Below, piece by piece: positions 41,726 to 50,359 of a stretch of 64,000 nt of DNA. Position 1 is the first letter of the stretch, and every line of letters begins with the position of its first letter. Made by a program: the position numbers and the translations under genes. This DNA comes from Novosphingobium percolationis (GTDB lineage: Bacteria; Pseudomonadota; Alphaproteobacteria; Sphingomonadales; Sphingomonadaceae): positions 62,001-126,000 of the forward strand of contig NZ_JAILYM010000003.1 in NCBI RefSeq assembly GCF_020179425.1, written 5' to 3'. The notes under the pieces were generated by a model. The model worked only from the letters and a program-made list of their open reading frames with translations, was not told the origin of the DNA and did no database searches.

Positions 41726-42765
41726 GCGTCTACAAGCGCGGCAACACGTTCTATTATGATTTCCAGTTCCGCGGTGTTCGATACCACGGGCCTACCGGGT
41801 GCACTTCAAAACGCAAAGCATTGGAGGTTGAACGGCGCGCCAGGGAAGACGCAGCATTGCCTTCCCGCCAGCGACCAAGCATCACCTTGGATGAGGCGTG
41901 CGGTCTTTATCAAGACAAGGTTGAAGCGCTCCCGTCGTGGCCTACCGCTCGCTACATGCTTGCGGCGTTGATCAAGGGTCTCGGCGGGGCGCGCACGCTG
42001 TCAGACGTGACCCAACTCGACCTTCAGCGTTACTATGCCAAGCGAGGCAAGGGTCGAAGCCCTGGGACGATCAACAGAGAAGTGGACGTCGCACGTGCCG
42101 TTTGGGCACATGCCGAGGCGACGCGGTTTGACTTCGGTGAAAAGCCGAACTGGCGCGCGCTGAAGGCAAAGGACCCTGCCAAACCGGAGCGAGAGCTATC
42201 CGTCGACGAAGAGCAGCGCCTGTTCTCGCATTTGCGCGAGGACGTTCGTGATGCGGTGGACTTTCTCTTAAAATCGGGCTGGCGGCGCAATGAGGTGCTC
42301 AATCTACGCTGGCAGGATTGCGATCTTTGCGAGCGAACAGCCATCACTCGTATCAAAGGCGGCGATGTGATCCGACGCCCGCTGACAAACGCACTGGTGG
42401 AGATCATCAGGCGCCAACCAAAGGTGGGGCTGGAGGTGTTCACCTATATCTGCCAGAAGTCGAGCAAGACGCGCCGCAAGGGGACGCGATACGCTCTCAC
42501 GCCGACATCGCTGCGCAAGCCCTTCGCCAATGCGCTTATACAGGCCGAGATCTCGCAGCTTCGCATCCACGACCTGCGGCACACGCGCGCTACGAGGATC
42601 GTAAGGAGCACCGGATCGTTGCCGGCTGCAAAAGCCGCGCTAGGGCACAAGACAATCGCCACCACGCAGCGCTATGCGCATGTTCTAGACGAAGACACAC
42701 GGCGGGCCCTCGATGCAAGCGAGTCCCACAATATTCCCACACGAAATTCTTCAAGTGCTGGATAA
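41722..42765 (+). CDS. Tyrosine-type integrase of the island
   Basis: 347-residue site-specific recombinase. An N-terminal arm-binding domain (SVYKRGNTFYYDFQFRGVRYHGPTG) and a core-binding SAM-like domain are followed by the catalytic domain. The active-site residues are Arg in SGWRRNEVLNLRW (about 193), His-x-x-Arg in HDLRHTRATR (about 276), His in ALGHKTIATTQRYAH (about 303) and the nucleophile Tyr in QRYAH (about 312). It lies next to attR, and its last 45 bp contain the right arm-type repeats. Its att site covers the 5' half of tRNA-Val. Confidence 0.95.
   Translation: MSVYKRGNTFYYDFQFRGVRYHGPTGCTSKRKALEVERRAREDAALPSRQRPSITLDEACGLYQDKVEALPSWPTARYMLAALIKGLGGARTLSDVTQLDLQRYYAKRGKGRSPGTINREVDVARAVWAHAEATRFDFGEKPNWRALKAKDPAKPERELSVDEEQRLFSHLREDVRDAVDFLLKSGWRRNEVLNLRWQDCDLCERTAITRIKGGDVIRRPLTNALVEIIRRQPKVGLEVFTYICQKSSKTRRKGTRYALTPTSLRKPFANALIQAEISQLRIHDLRHTRATRIVRSTGSLPAAKAALGHKTIATTQRYAHVLDEDTRRALDASESHNIPTRNSSSAG
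42723..42741 (+). repeat. Putative integrase arm-type sites, right
   Basis: GTCCCACA-ATA-TTCCCACA, matching the left pair at 16 of 19 positions with the same 11-bp period and orientation. It lies within the 3' end of the integrase gene, 66 bp from attR. Confidence 0.6.
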
Positions 42766-42806
42766 CGCGAGGTTTTCTGCGCCCTATCGAGTGGTTGTGC
42801 ATCACC

Positions 42807-42844
42807 GTGTAAACGAGATGCTCTACCAACTGAGCTAACCGCCC
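42807..42844 (-). pseudogene. 5' half of tRNA-Val (att remnant)
   Basis: Identical to the tRNA 5' end through the anticodon loop; the 3' half is absent, so it cannot give a tRNA. Confidence 0.9.
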
Positions 42845-42880
42845 CTGCCCGGGAAGGGGCGCTACTGCGCGGTTTTTGGG
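42807..42880. repeat. attR, 74-bp direct repeat
   Basis: The second copy of the attachment core (one mismatch to 24308-24381). Chromosomal DNA resumes at 42881 and retains a TTGACG element (42885-42890, minus strand) that would have been the original tRNA -35 box. Confidence 0.93.
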
Positions 42881-43041
42881 CGGTCGTCAATGGTGGGGCG
42901 GAGCTGGGCCGGTTGCGTGCGCGCCTCCGGAATCGGCGACGCCATGCCGGTGCCGGCCCGGCGCTGAATGGCGCGCACCCTTCATGCCATAGGGGCATTC
43001 ATACGGTACGGGCATAGGCCCATGCCGATTTTGCGATCTAA

Positions 43042-43986
<945 letters not shown>

Positions 43987-43991
43987 ACGTC

Positions 43992-44486
43992 ATGACGGCC
44001 ACGCTCGGTCGCCGCCCCTTCATCGCCGCTCGCCTGATCGTTATCGGGCTGGTCGCGGCGGGCTTCACCCTTGCCGGGAGTTCCGCCATGGCCAATCCGC
44101 CCGTCGCATCGATCGTCGATGACCGTCACGCCCTGCTCGACCTTTCGCAGCAAAAGTGGTCGTGGATGGCCGAGCGCCGCACCGACAAGCTGGATGCGTT
44201 GTTCCACCCGGCCGCTCGCTTCGTCCACATGGGCGCGACGATGGACAAGGCGGCGGAGCTTGAGGTGATCGCCAGCGGGCGGATCCAGTACAAGCGCGCC
44301 GACGTCAGCGAGGCGTCGGTCGAACTGCTGGGCGATACCGCGATCGTGTTCAGCCGCCTGCGCCTGCTGGCGGTGGTCAACGGCACCGAGGTGACCAACC
44401 CCTTCAGCGTCACCGAAGTCTACGTCCGCCGCGATGGCCGCTGGTTGCTGGCGACGATGGCGTTCACCCGGCTTCTTGGAGAGTGA
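43992..44486 (+). CDS. Exported NTF2-like (DUF4440) protein
   Basis: 164 residues. An N-terminal signal (RPFIAARLIVIGLVAAGFTLAGSSAMA) is followed by an NTF2/SnoaL-like domain: LDLSQQKWSWMAERRTDKLDALFHPAARFVHMGATMDKAAELEVIASG ... TEVYVRRDGRWLLATMAFTRLL. This fold hosts small-molecule enzymes or binding proteins; no specific residues settle the activity. It is probably cotranscribed with the aldo/keto reductase, so a shared role in modifying a small carbonyl compound is possible. Confidence 0.85.
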   Translation: MTATLGRRPFIAARLIVIGLVAAGFTLAGSSAMANPPVASIVDDRHALLDLSQQKWSWMAERRTDKLDALFHPAARFVHMGATMDKAAELEVIASGRIQYKRADVSEASVELLGDTAIVFSRLRLLAVVNGTEVTNPFSVTEVYVRRDGRWLLATMAFTRLLGE

Positions 44487-44817
44487 CGAAGCGCCGTTGA
44501 ATCGAGCGCTTCCCACAGGGCCTCGGGCAGCGGCTGATCCAGCATGGCGGCGTTTTCCGCTGTCTAGGCGGGGCACTTGGCCCCCGGCACGATCGCGTCG
44601 TTGGCCATGCCCAGCCCTTTATCGCGCCCTGATCGCGCGGGGAGCAGCGCGCACGGAATGCCCCGTCGCGTGCATGGCCAAGTGTTCGTTACACGCCTGA
44701 CGATCGCGCAAATCTTGGCGCAATAGACCGATTTTCGGCTTCTCGTCTTTTCCCGCCGCGATGGTGCGAGCCTGTCGGCGCTTGTCCCCACATGAGGGTT
44801 GCCCTGAGTGAGGAATG
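44487..44817. other. Spacer before the SOS mutasome operon
   Basis: About 330 bp. A minus-strand open frame (44564-44791) has no family resemblance and I do not call it. The right end carries the imuA promoter region and the LexA box. Confidence 0.45.
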
Positions 44818-44832
44818 GAACATAATAGGAAC
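44818..44832 (+). promoter_or_regulatory. LexA (SOS) box of imuA-imuB-dnaE2
   Basis: GAAC-ATAATAG-GAAC is an exact match to the alphaproteobacterial LexA operator (GAAC-N7-GAAC, the same as GTTC-N7-GTTC on the other strand). It ends only 2 bp before the ATG at 44835. Confidence 0.85.
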
Positions 44833-44834
44833 AT

Positions 44835-45629
44835 ATGAGAATCGTTCCAGCCCTGATGCGCTCGTGCGCGGTGTCGGTCGAGTCGTCCCGTCAGGCACTC
44901 GGCCCCGCTTCGCTCGGTATCGCCTCGCTCGATGCCGCGCTGGGGGGCGGGCTGGCGCAGGGGCGTGTGCATGAAGTCTATGCGGCCGAAAGCGATGATG
45001 CCGCCAGCGCGGCGGGATTTGCCGCGGGCGTGGCGGTGTGCCTGGGAACGGCCGATCCGGGCCGCTCGGTGCTGTGGCTGCGGGACCAGCGCGCAGCGCG
45101 CGTGGGCGGCGTGATGCAGGCCCCGGGCTGGGCCGAACTGGGCGGTGCGCCGGGCCGGGGGCTGGTGGGCGTAATGCCCGATGCGATGGCCCTGCTGCGC
45201 GCCGCCGTCGATGCCTTGCGCTGCGCCGCGCTGGGCGCGGTGATCGTGGAGTGCTGGGGCGCGATGCGCGAACTGGACCTGACCGCCAGCCGCCGCCTTG
45301 CGCTGGCTGCGGAGAAATCGGGGGTGCCCCTGCTGCTGCTGCGTCCTGACGCCGCGCCCGTGCCCAGCGCGGCGCAAACCCGCTGGCAGGTGGCCGCCGC
45401 GCCTTCGTGCACGCTTCCCGGCAACGCGCCGGGAATGCCGACTTTTGATGTGACCTTGCTGCGCCAGCGATCGGGCCCTTGTGGCATTTCCTGGCGGCTG
45501 GAGTGGGACCGTGACCGACGCTTGTTCCGTGACGCGGCGCTATCTGGCGCTGTGGTTTCCCCTGCTGCCCACCGACCGGCTGCGGATACAGGAAGGGATG
45601 GGGAGCGCCGCGACCGGCGGGCAGCTTGA
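44835..45629 (+). CDS. imuA: ImuA-like protein of the SOS mutasome
   Basis: 264-residue RecA/SulA-like accessory protein that works with ImuB and DnaE2 in damage-induced mutagenesis. The core LGIASLDAALGGGLAQGRVHEVYAAESDDAASAAGFAAGVAVCLG follows the RecA fold start without a proper Walker A. LWLRDQRAARVGG and VIVECWGAMRELDLTASRRL are also typical. ATG 44835 lies 2 bp after the LexA box, so the mRNA would be nearly leaderless; ATG 44856 is an alternative. It overlaps imuB by about 120 bp. Confidence 0.88.
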   Translation: MRIVPALMRSCAVSVESSRQALGPASLGIASLDAALGGGLAQGRVHEVYAAESDDAASAAGFAAGVAVCLGTADPGRSVLWLRDQRAARVGGVMQAPGWAELGGAPGRGLVGVMPDAMALLRAAVDALRCAALGAVIVECWGAMRELDLTASRRLALAAEKSGVPLLLLRPDAAPVPSAAQTRWQVAAAPSCTLPGNAPGMPTFDVTLLRQRSGPCGISWRLEWDRDRRLFRDAALSGAVVSPAAHRPAADTGRDGERRDRRAA

Positions 45630-47097
45630 CGCGCCGCCTGATGCGCCGCTTGTCCTCGTTGCCAAGGTCAAGGGCGCGCTGCGGTTGGGTGCCGTCGATG
45701 CCCATGCCCGCGCGCTGGGGATCGCGCCGGGCCAGACGCTGGCCGATGCACGCGCGCTGCATCCCGACCTTGTCGTGGCCGACATGGACGAGGATGCCGA
45801 TCGCCACTGGTTGCGGCGGCTGGCGGAGCACTGCATCGCCTGGTCGCCGCGCGTCACCGTTATTCCTCCCGACGGCGTGACGCTGGACATCGCGGGAAGC
45901 GAACATCTGTTCGGTGGCGAGGCGGGCCTTGCCGCGCAGGCAGAGGAGACCTTTGCCGCGATCGGGATGCGCGTGCGCATGGCCGCCGCCTGCACCGCGC
46001 AAGGCGCGCAGGCGCTGGCGCGCCATGCCCGCCTGCCCGTGGGGGACGAGCGGCAGGCGCTGCGGGCCCTGCCGGTGCAGGCGCTGGGGCTTGACGAGGA
46101 GGCGACGCTCGCCCTGCGCCGCGCGGGGCTGAAGACCATCGGCGATCTTGCATCGCGCGCCGCCGCCAGCATCGCTGCGCGTTTCGGCGCGGACGCGGTG
46201 ACCGCGCTGCGCCGCCTGCTGGGCGAGGAGCACGCGCCGATCGACCCGCTGGCGCAACCCGAGCCGCTCCATTGCGAACGCCGCTTTGCCGAGCCGGTGG
46301 CGTTGCAGGCGAGCATCGCCGCCTGCTTTGTCGACCTGCTGCGCGAGGCGGCGCGCATGCTCGAACAGCGCGGGCTGGGGGGGCGACGCTTTGTCCTGAC
46401 GCTGTTCCGCAGCGATGGCGCGCGCCACCGGCTGGCGATCGAGACGGGCCTGCCTACGCGCGATCCGGCGCCGGTGCTGCGCCTGTTCGACGAACGCATC
46501 GGCGCGCTGGCCGATCCGCTCGACCCCGGCTTCGGCTATGATCGCATCACGCTGTTCCTGCCCGTTACCGAGCCGCTGGCCGCCAGCCAACCGGCCCTCG
46601 ATGGCGGAGAGCAGGAGGCAGGCGCGCTGGCCGACCTGATCGACCGGCTGAGCACGCGGCTGGGGCCGGGCACCCTGTGCCGCCTTGTGCCGCAGGACAG
46701 CCACATTCCCGAACAGGCGCAGCTTGCCCTGCCCGCGATCCACGCGCGTGCGCCCGTCCACTGGCCCACGCCGCCGGCAGGCGAGCCGCCGCTGCGCCCG
46801 CTGTTCCTGTTCGATCCGCCGCAGCCGGTGGAGGTCATCGCCGAGGTGCCCGACGGCCCGCCGCACCGCTTTCGCTGGCGGCGCAAGCTGCACGAGGTGC
46901 GGCTTTACGAAGGGCCGGAGCGGATCGCGGCGGAATGGTGGCGGCGCAAGGGAGGCGAAGATCCCGGGAAGGGTGGACTGACGCGCGACTATTACCGGAT
47001 CGAGGACGTGCGCGGGCGGCGCTACTGGATCTTTCGCCACGGGCTCTACGATGAAAAGCCCGATCCGAAGTGGTATCTGCACGGGCTGTTCGCATGA
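45511..47097 (+). CDS. imuB: ImuB, inactive Y-family polymerase-like adaptor
   Basis: 528 residues from GTG 45511 (GGAG 7 bp upstream; GTG 45481 is an alternative). Y-family polymerase fold: RRYLALWFPLLPTDRL at the N-terminus, LHPDLVVADMDEDADRHWLRRLAEHCIAWSPRVTVIPPDGVTLDIAGSEHLFGG, then HhH and little-finger parts. The N-terminal strand reads LALWFPLL where active enzymes have a metal-binding Asp, which agrees with ImuB being a non-catalytic hub that links DnaE2 to the sliding clamp. The C-terminus has RDYYRIEDVRGRRYWIFRHGLYDE. It overlaps imuA and, as ATGA, dnaE2. Confidence 0.93.
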   Translation: MTDACSVTRRYLALWFPLLPTDRLRIQEGMGSAATGGQLDAPPDAPLVLVAKVKGALRLGAVDAHARALGIAPGQTLADARALHPDLVVADMDEDADRHWLRRLAEHCIAWSPRVTVIPPDGVTLDIAGSEHLFGGEAGLAAQAEETFAAIGMRVRMAAACTAQGAQALARHARLPVGDERQALRALPVQALGLDEEATLALRRAGLKTIGDLASRAAASIAARFGADAVTALRRLLGEEHAPIDPLAQPEPLHCERRFAEPVALQASIAACFVDLLREAARMLEQRGLGGRRFVLTLFRSDGARHRLAIETGLPTRDPAPVLRLFDERIGALADPLDPGFGYDRITLFLPVTEPLAASQPALDGGEQEAGALADLIDRLSTRLGPGTLCRLVPQDSHIPEQAQLALPAIHARAPVHWPTPPAGEPPLRPLFLFDPPQPVEVIAEVPDGPPHRFRWRRKLHEVRLYEGPERIAAEWWRRKGGEDPGKGGLTRDYYRIEDVRGRRYWIFRHGLYDEKPDPKWYLHGLFA

Positions 47098-50000
47098 TGG
47101 CCCCGCCTGCTTTTGCCGAACTGGTCGCGGCCACCAATTACAGCTTCCTGCGCGGCGCTTCGCACCCGGCGCAGATGGTGGCGCGAGCCCATGCGCTGGG
47201 CATGGCGGGCATCGGCATCGCGGATCGCAATACGGTGGCAGGCGTGGTGCGCGCGCATGTGGCCTGGCGCGAGGTGGGCGGGCTTGCGGGCGGATTTCGC
47301 CTGGCTGTGGGGGCGCGGCTGGTCTTTGCCGACGGCACGCCCGACGTCATCGCCTATCCCGCCACGCGCCACGGCTGGGGGCGGCTGACCCGGCTGCTGA
47401 CGCTGGGCAACCGGCGGGCGGAAAAGGGCGATTGCACGCTGCACCTGCCCGATCTGCTCGACCATGCCGACGACCTGCTGCTGATCTCCATGGGGCGAGA
47501 CCGGGCAGTGCTGGAGCGGCTGGCCGAGGCGCGTCCGGGTGCGGTGTGGCTGGCGGCGACCATGCAGCGCAACGGGGCCGATGCGCGGCGGCTGGAGCAG
47601 GCGCGGGCGCTGGGCGCGGCTTGCGGCGTGCCGCTGATCGCCACGTGCGATGCGCTTTACGATCATCCCGATGCGCGGCCGCTGCACGATGTGCTGACCT
47701 GCATCCGCGAAGGCGTGACCATGGCCGAGGCAGGGCGCCGCCTGCTCGCCAATGCCGAGCGCCATCTGAAACCGCCCGCCGAAATGGCGCGGCTGTTCCG
47801 CGCGTGCCCCGAAGCGGTCACGGCCAGCACCGGGATCCTGTCGCGCATCGCCTTCACGCTCGATGACCTGCACTATGAATATCCGCACGAGCCGGTGCCC
47901 GAAGGCTGGCAGCCGCAGGCGTGGCTGGAACATCTGGTGCGCGAAGGCGGGCGGGCGCTTTTCCCCGATGGCCTGCCGGAAGCCTACCAGACCGTGCTGG
48001 GCGAGGAGTTCGGCCTGATCCGGCAGAAGAACTACGCTGCCTATTTCCTCACCGTGCACGACATCGTGCGCCATGCGCGCAGCCTCGATCCGCCGATCCT
48101 GTGCCAGGGCCGGGGCAGCGCGGCCAATTCGCTGGTTTGCTATTTCCTGGGCATCACGCCGATCGACCCGGTGCGCGAAAAGCTGCTGTTCTCGCGCTTC
48201 CTGTCCGAACAGCGCGACGAGCCGCCCGATATCGACGTGGACTTCGAGCATGAGCGCCGCGAGGAGATCATGCAGTACATCTATGCCCGCTATGGCCGCG
48301 AGCGGGCAGGCATCGCCGCCACGGTGATCCACTATCGCCCGCGCAGCGCACTGCGCGAAGTGGGCAAGGCGCTGGGGCTGACCGAGGACGTGACCGCGCG
48401 CCTCGCCTCCACCATCTGGGGCAACTGGGGCGATGACGTGCCCGAGACCCGCGTGGCGCAGGCCGGGCTGGACATCGCCAACCCGCAGATCGCGCGGCTG
48501 AAGGCGCTGGTCGATCAGGTGCTGACCTTTCCCCGCCACTTGTCGCAGCATGTCGGCGGTTTCGTGCTGACCGAGACGCGGCTTGATGAACTGGTGCCGA
48601 TCCACAATGCGGCCATGCCCGATCGCACCTTCATCGAATGGGACAAGGACGATATCGACGCGCTGGGCCTGATGAAGGTCGACGTGCTGGCGCTGGGCAT
48701 GCTGACCTGCATCCGCAAGAGTTTCGACCTGCTGCGCGTGCATGGTGTGGCCGACCTGACGCTGGCCACCGTCCCGCGCGAGGACGCGGCGACGTATGCC
48801 ATGCTGCATCGCGGCGACAGCATCGGCACGTTCCAGGTGGAAAGCCGCGCGCAGATCGCGATGCTGCCCCGGATGAAGCCCAAGGAACTGTACGACCTTG
48901 TCATCCAGGTGGCGATCGTGCGGCCGGGACCGATCCAGGGCGGCATGGTCCATCCCTATCTGCGGCGGCGCAATGGCGAGGAGGCGGTGGTCTTTCCCAG
49001 CCCGGCACCTCCGCACGATCCCGACGAGTTGCGCGAAGTGCTGGGCAAGACGCTGGGCGTGCCGCTGTTTCAGGAACAGGCGATGAAGCTGGCTATCGTC
49101 GCGGCCGATTTCACCCCGCCGCAGGCCGATGGCCTGCGCCGCGCGATGGCAACTTTCCGTCACCACGGCACCGTTCACAACTACGAGGATCTGCTGATCG
49201 AAGGCATGGTCAGGCGCGGTTACGAGCGGGACTTCGCCGAACGCTGCTATGAACAGATCAAGGGCTTTGGCGACTACGGCTTTCCCGAAAGCCACGCGCA
49301 GGCCTTTGCCTGGCTCGCCTATGTCTCGTCCTGGCTGAAATGCCGCCACCCGGCTGCGTTCACCTGTGCGCTGCTCAACAGCCAGCCGATGGGCTTCTAC
49401 GCGCCTGCGCAACTGGTCCGCGATGCGCAGGACCATGGGGTGGAAGTGCGGGCGGTGGATGTGAACGACAGCCATTGGGACTGCACGCTGGAAGGGGTTG
49501 TGCGGCGAGCGCTGGCGTTGCGGCTGGGGTTTTCCCGGATCGACGGTTTCCGGCAAGGATGGGCCGAGGCGATCGTGCAGGCCCGGCAGGATGGCGCGTT
49601 CGCCTCGATCGAAGATCTCGCCCGGCGCACCGCGCTGCCGCCCGCCGCCTTGCGCAAGCTCGCCGATGCCGACGCTTTCGGCGCGCTGGCGCCCTCGCGC
49701 CGCGATGCCTCGTGGGATGTGCGCCGCACGCCGCCCACGCAATTGCCGCTGTTTGCCTTCGCCGATGCGCCCGAACTTGGCCGCGAAGCCGATGCGCGCC
49801 TGCCTGCCATGCCGCTATCGGAGGAAGTCGTGGCCGATTACCAGACTGCGCGCCTTTCGCTGAAGGGGCATCCGATGCAGTTCCTGCGCGATGCGCTGAG
49901 CCGCGAAGGCGTGCGATCCTGCGCGGATGCCAACGCGCTGCCCGATGGCCGCAAGGTGCGCGTTGCGGGCGTGGTGCTGACCCGCCAGCGCCCGGGCAAG

Positions 50001-50330
50001 GGCAATGCCGTGTTCATCACGATCGAGGACGAGACGGGGATCGTCAACGCGCTGCTGTGGGCGCGTGATCTGGACAAGCAGCGCCGCGCGGTGATGGCCG
50101 CGCGCCTGATGCTGATCGAGGGGGAGATCCAGAAAAGCAAGGAAGGGGTGGTCCACCTGATGGCCGCGCGCGTGATCGACCGCACCGCCATGCTCGACCG
50201 CCTGACCGATCAGGAGCGCGTCTCTCCGCCGATTTCGCGCGGTGACGAAGTCCACCACCCCCAGCGCCCGCGCACGCACGGCCATCCCCGCGATGTCAGG
50301 GTTCTGCCCCGGTCACGGGACTTCCACTGA
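47094..50330 (+). CDS. dnaE2: Error-prone DNA polymerase III alpha subunit
   Basis: C-family translesion polymerase, 1078 residues. It has an N-terminal PHP domain (AELVAATNYSFLRGASHPAQMVARAHALGMAGIGIADRNT) and the palm with catalytic Asp residues in RDEPPDIDVDFEHERREEI (about 380). HVGGFVLTE, HNYEDLLIEGMVRRGYERDFAERCYEQIKGFGDYGFPESHAQAF and a C-terminal OB fold (KVRVAGVVLTRQRPGKGNAVFITIEDETGIVNALLW) follow. Its ATG overlaps the imuB stop. The imuA-imuB-dnaE2 cassette is the classical SOS mutasome of alphaproteobacteria and actinobacteria. Confidence 0.97.
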   Translation: MMAPPAFAELVAATNYSFLRGASHPAQMVARAHALGMAGIGIADRNTVAGVVRAHVAWREVGGLAGGFRLAVGARLVFADGTPDVIAYPATRHGWGRLTRLLTLGNRRAEKGDCTLHLPDLLDHADDLLLISMGRDRAVLERLAEARPGAVWLAATMQRNGADARRLEQARALGAACGVPLIATCDALYDHPDARPLHDVLTCIREGVTMAEAGRRLLANAERHLKPPAEMARLFRACPEAVTASTGILSRIAFTLDDLHYEYPHEPVPEGWQPQAWLEHLVREGGRALFPDGLPEAYQTVLGEEFGLIRQKNYAAYFLTVHDIVRHARSLDPPILCQGRGSAANSLVCYFLGITPIDPVREKLLFSRFLSEQRDEPPDIDVDFEHERREEIMQYIYARYGRERAGIAATVIHYRPRSALREVGKALGLTEDVTARLASTIWGNWGDDVPETRVAQAGLDIANPQIARLKALVDQVLTFPRHLSQHVGGFVLTETRLDELVPIHNAAMPDRTFIEWDKDDIDALGLMKVDVLALGMLTCIRKSFDLLRVHGVADLTLATVPREDAATYAMLHRGDSIGTFQVESRAQIAMLPRMKPKELYDLVIQVAIVRPGPIQGGMVHPYLRRRNGEEAVVFPSPAPPHDPDELREVLGKTLGVPLFQEQAMKLAIVAADFTPPQADGLRRAMATFRHHGTVHNYEDLLIEGMVRRGYERDFAERCYEQIKGFGDYGFPESHAQAFAWLAYVSSWLKCRHPAAFTCALLNSQPMGFYAPAQLVRDAQDHGVEVRAVDVNDSHWDCTLEGVVRRALALRLGFSRIDGFRQGWAEAIVQARQDGAFASIEDLARRTALPPAALRKLADADAFGALAPSRRDASWDVRRTPPTQLPLFAFADAPELGREADARLPAMPLSEEVVADYQTARLSLKGHPMQFLRDALSREGVRSCADANALPDGRKVRVAGVVLTRQRPGKGNAVFITIEDETGIVNALLWARDLDKQRRAVMAARLMLIEGEIQKSKEGVVHLMAARVIDRTAMLDRLTDQERVSPPISRGDEVHHPQRPRTHGHPRDVRVLPRSRDFH

Positions 50331-50359
50331 ACCTTGCGCATCCAAGCGCGGCGCGTGCG

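Larger units (their letters stand above)
24308..42880. mobile_element. 18.5-kb genomic island integrated in tRNA-Val
   Basis: Bounded by 74-bp direct repeats (24308-24381 and 42807-42880, one mismatch). A tyrosine integrase, excisionase-like gene and XRE-type repressor lie at the right end, and arm-type repeats sit inside both ends. The cargo is a type I R-M operon, Abi gene, NA37-like/membrane pair, amino-acid exporter with regulator, and decayed genes. No conjugation or replication genes are seen, so it is an integrative island that cannot transfer itself by visible means. Confidence 0.93.

Noticed and set aside
42807..42844. Second tRNA-Val gene
   Set aside because: Only the 5' half through the anticodon loop is present; it is the right att copy.
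44564..44791. Small minus-strand gene before imuA
   Set aside because: No family resemblance, no ribosome site, and it lies in the promoter region of the SOS operon.
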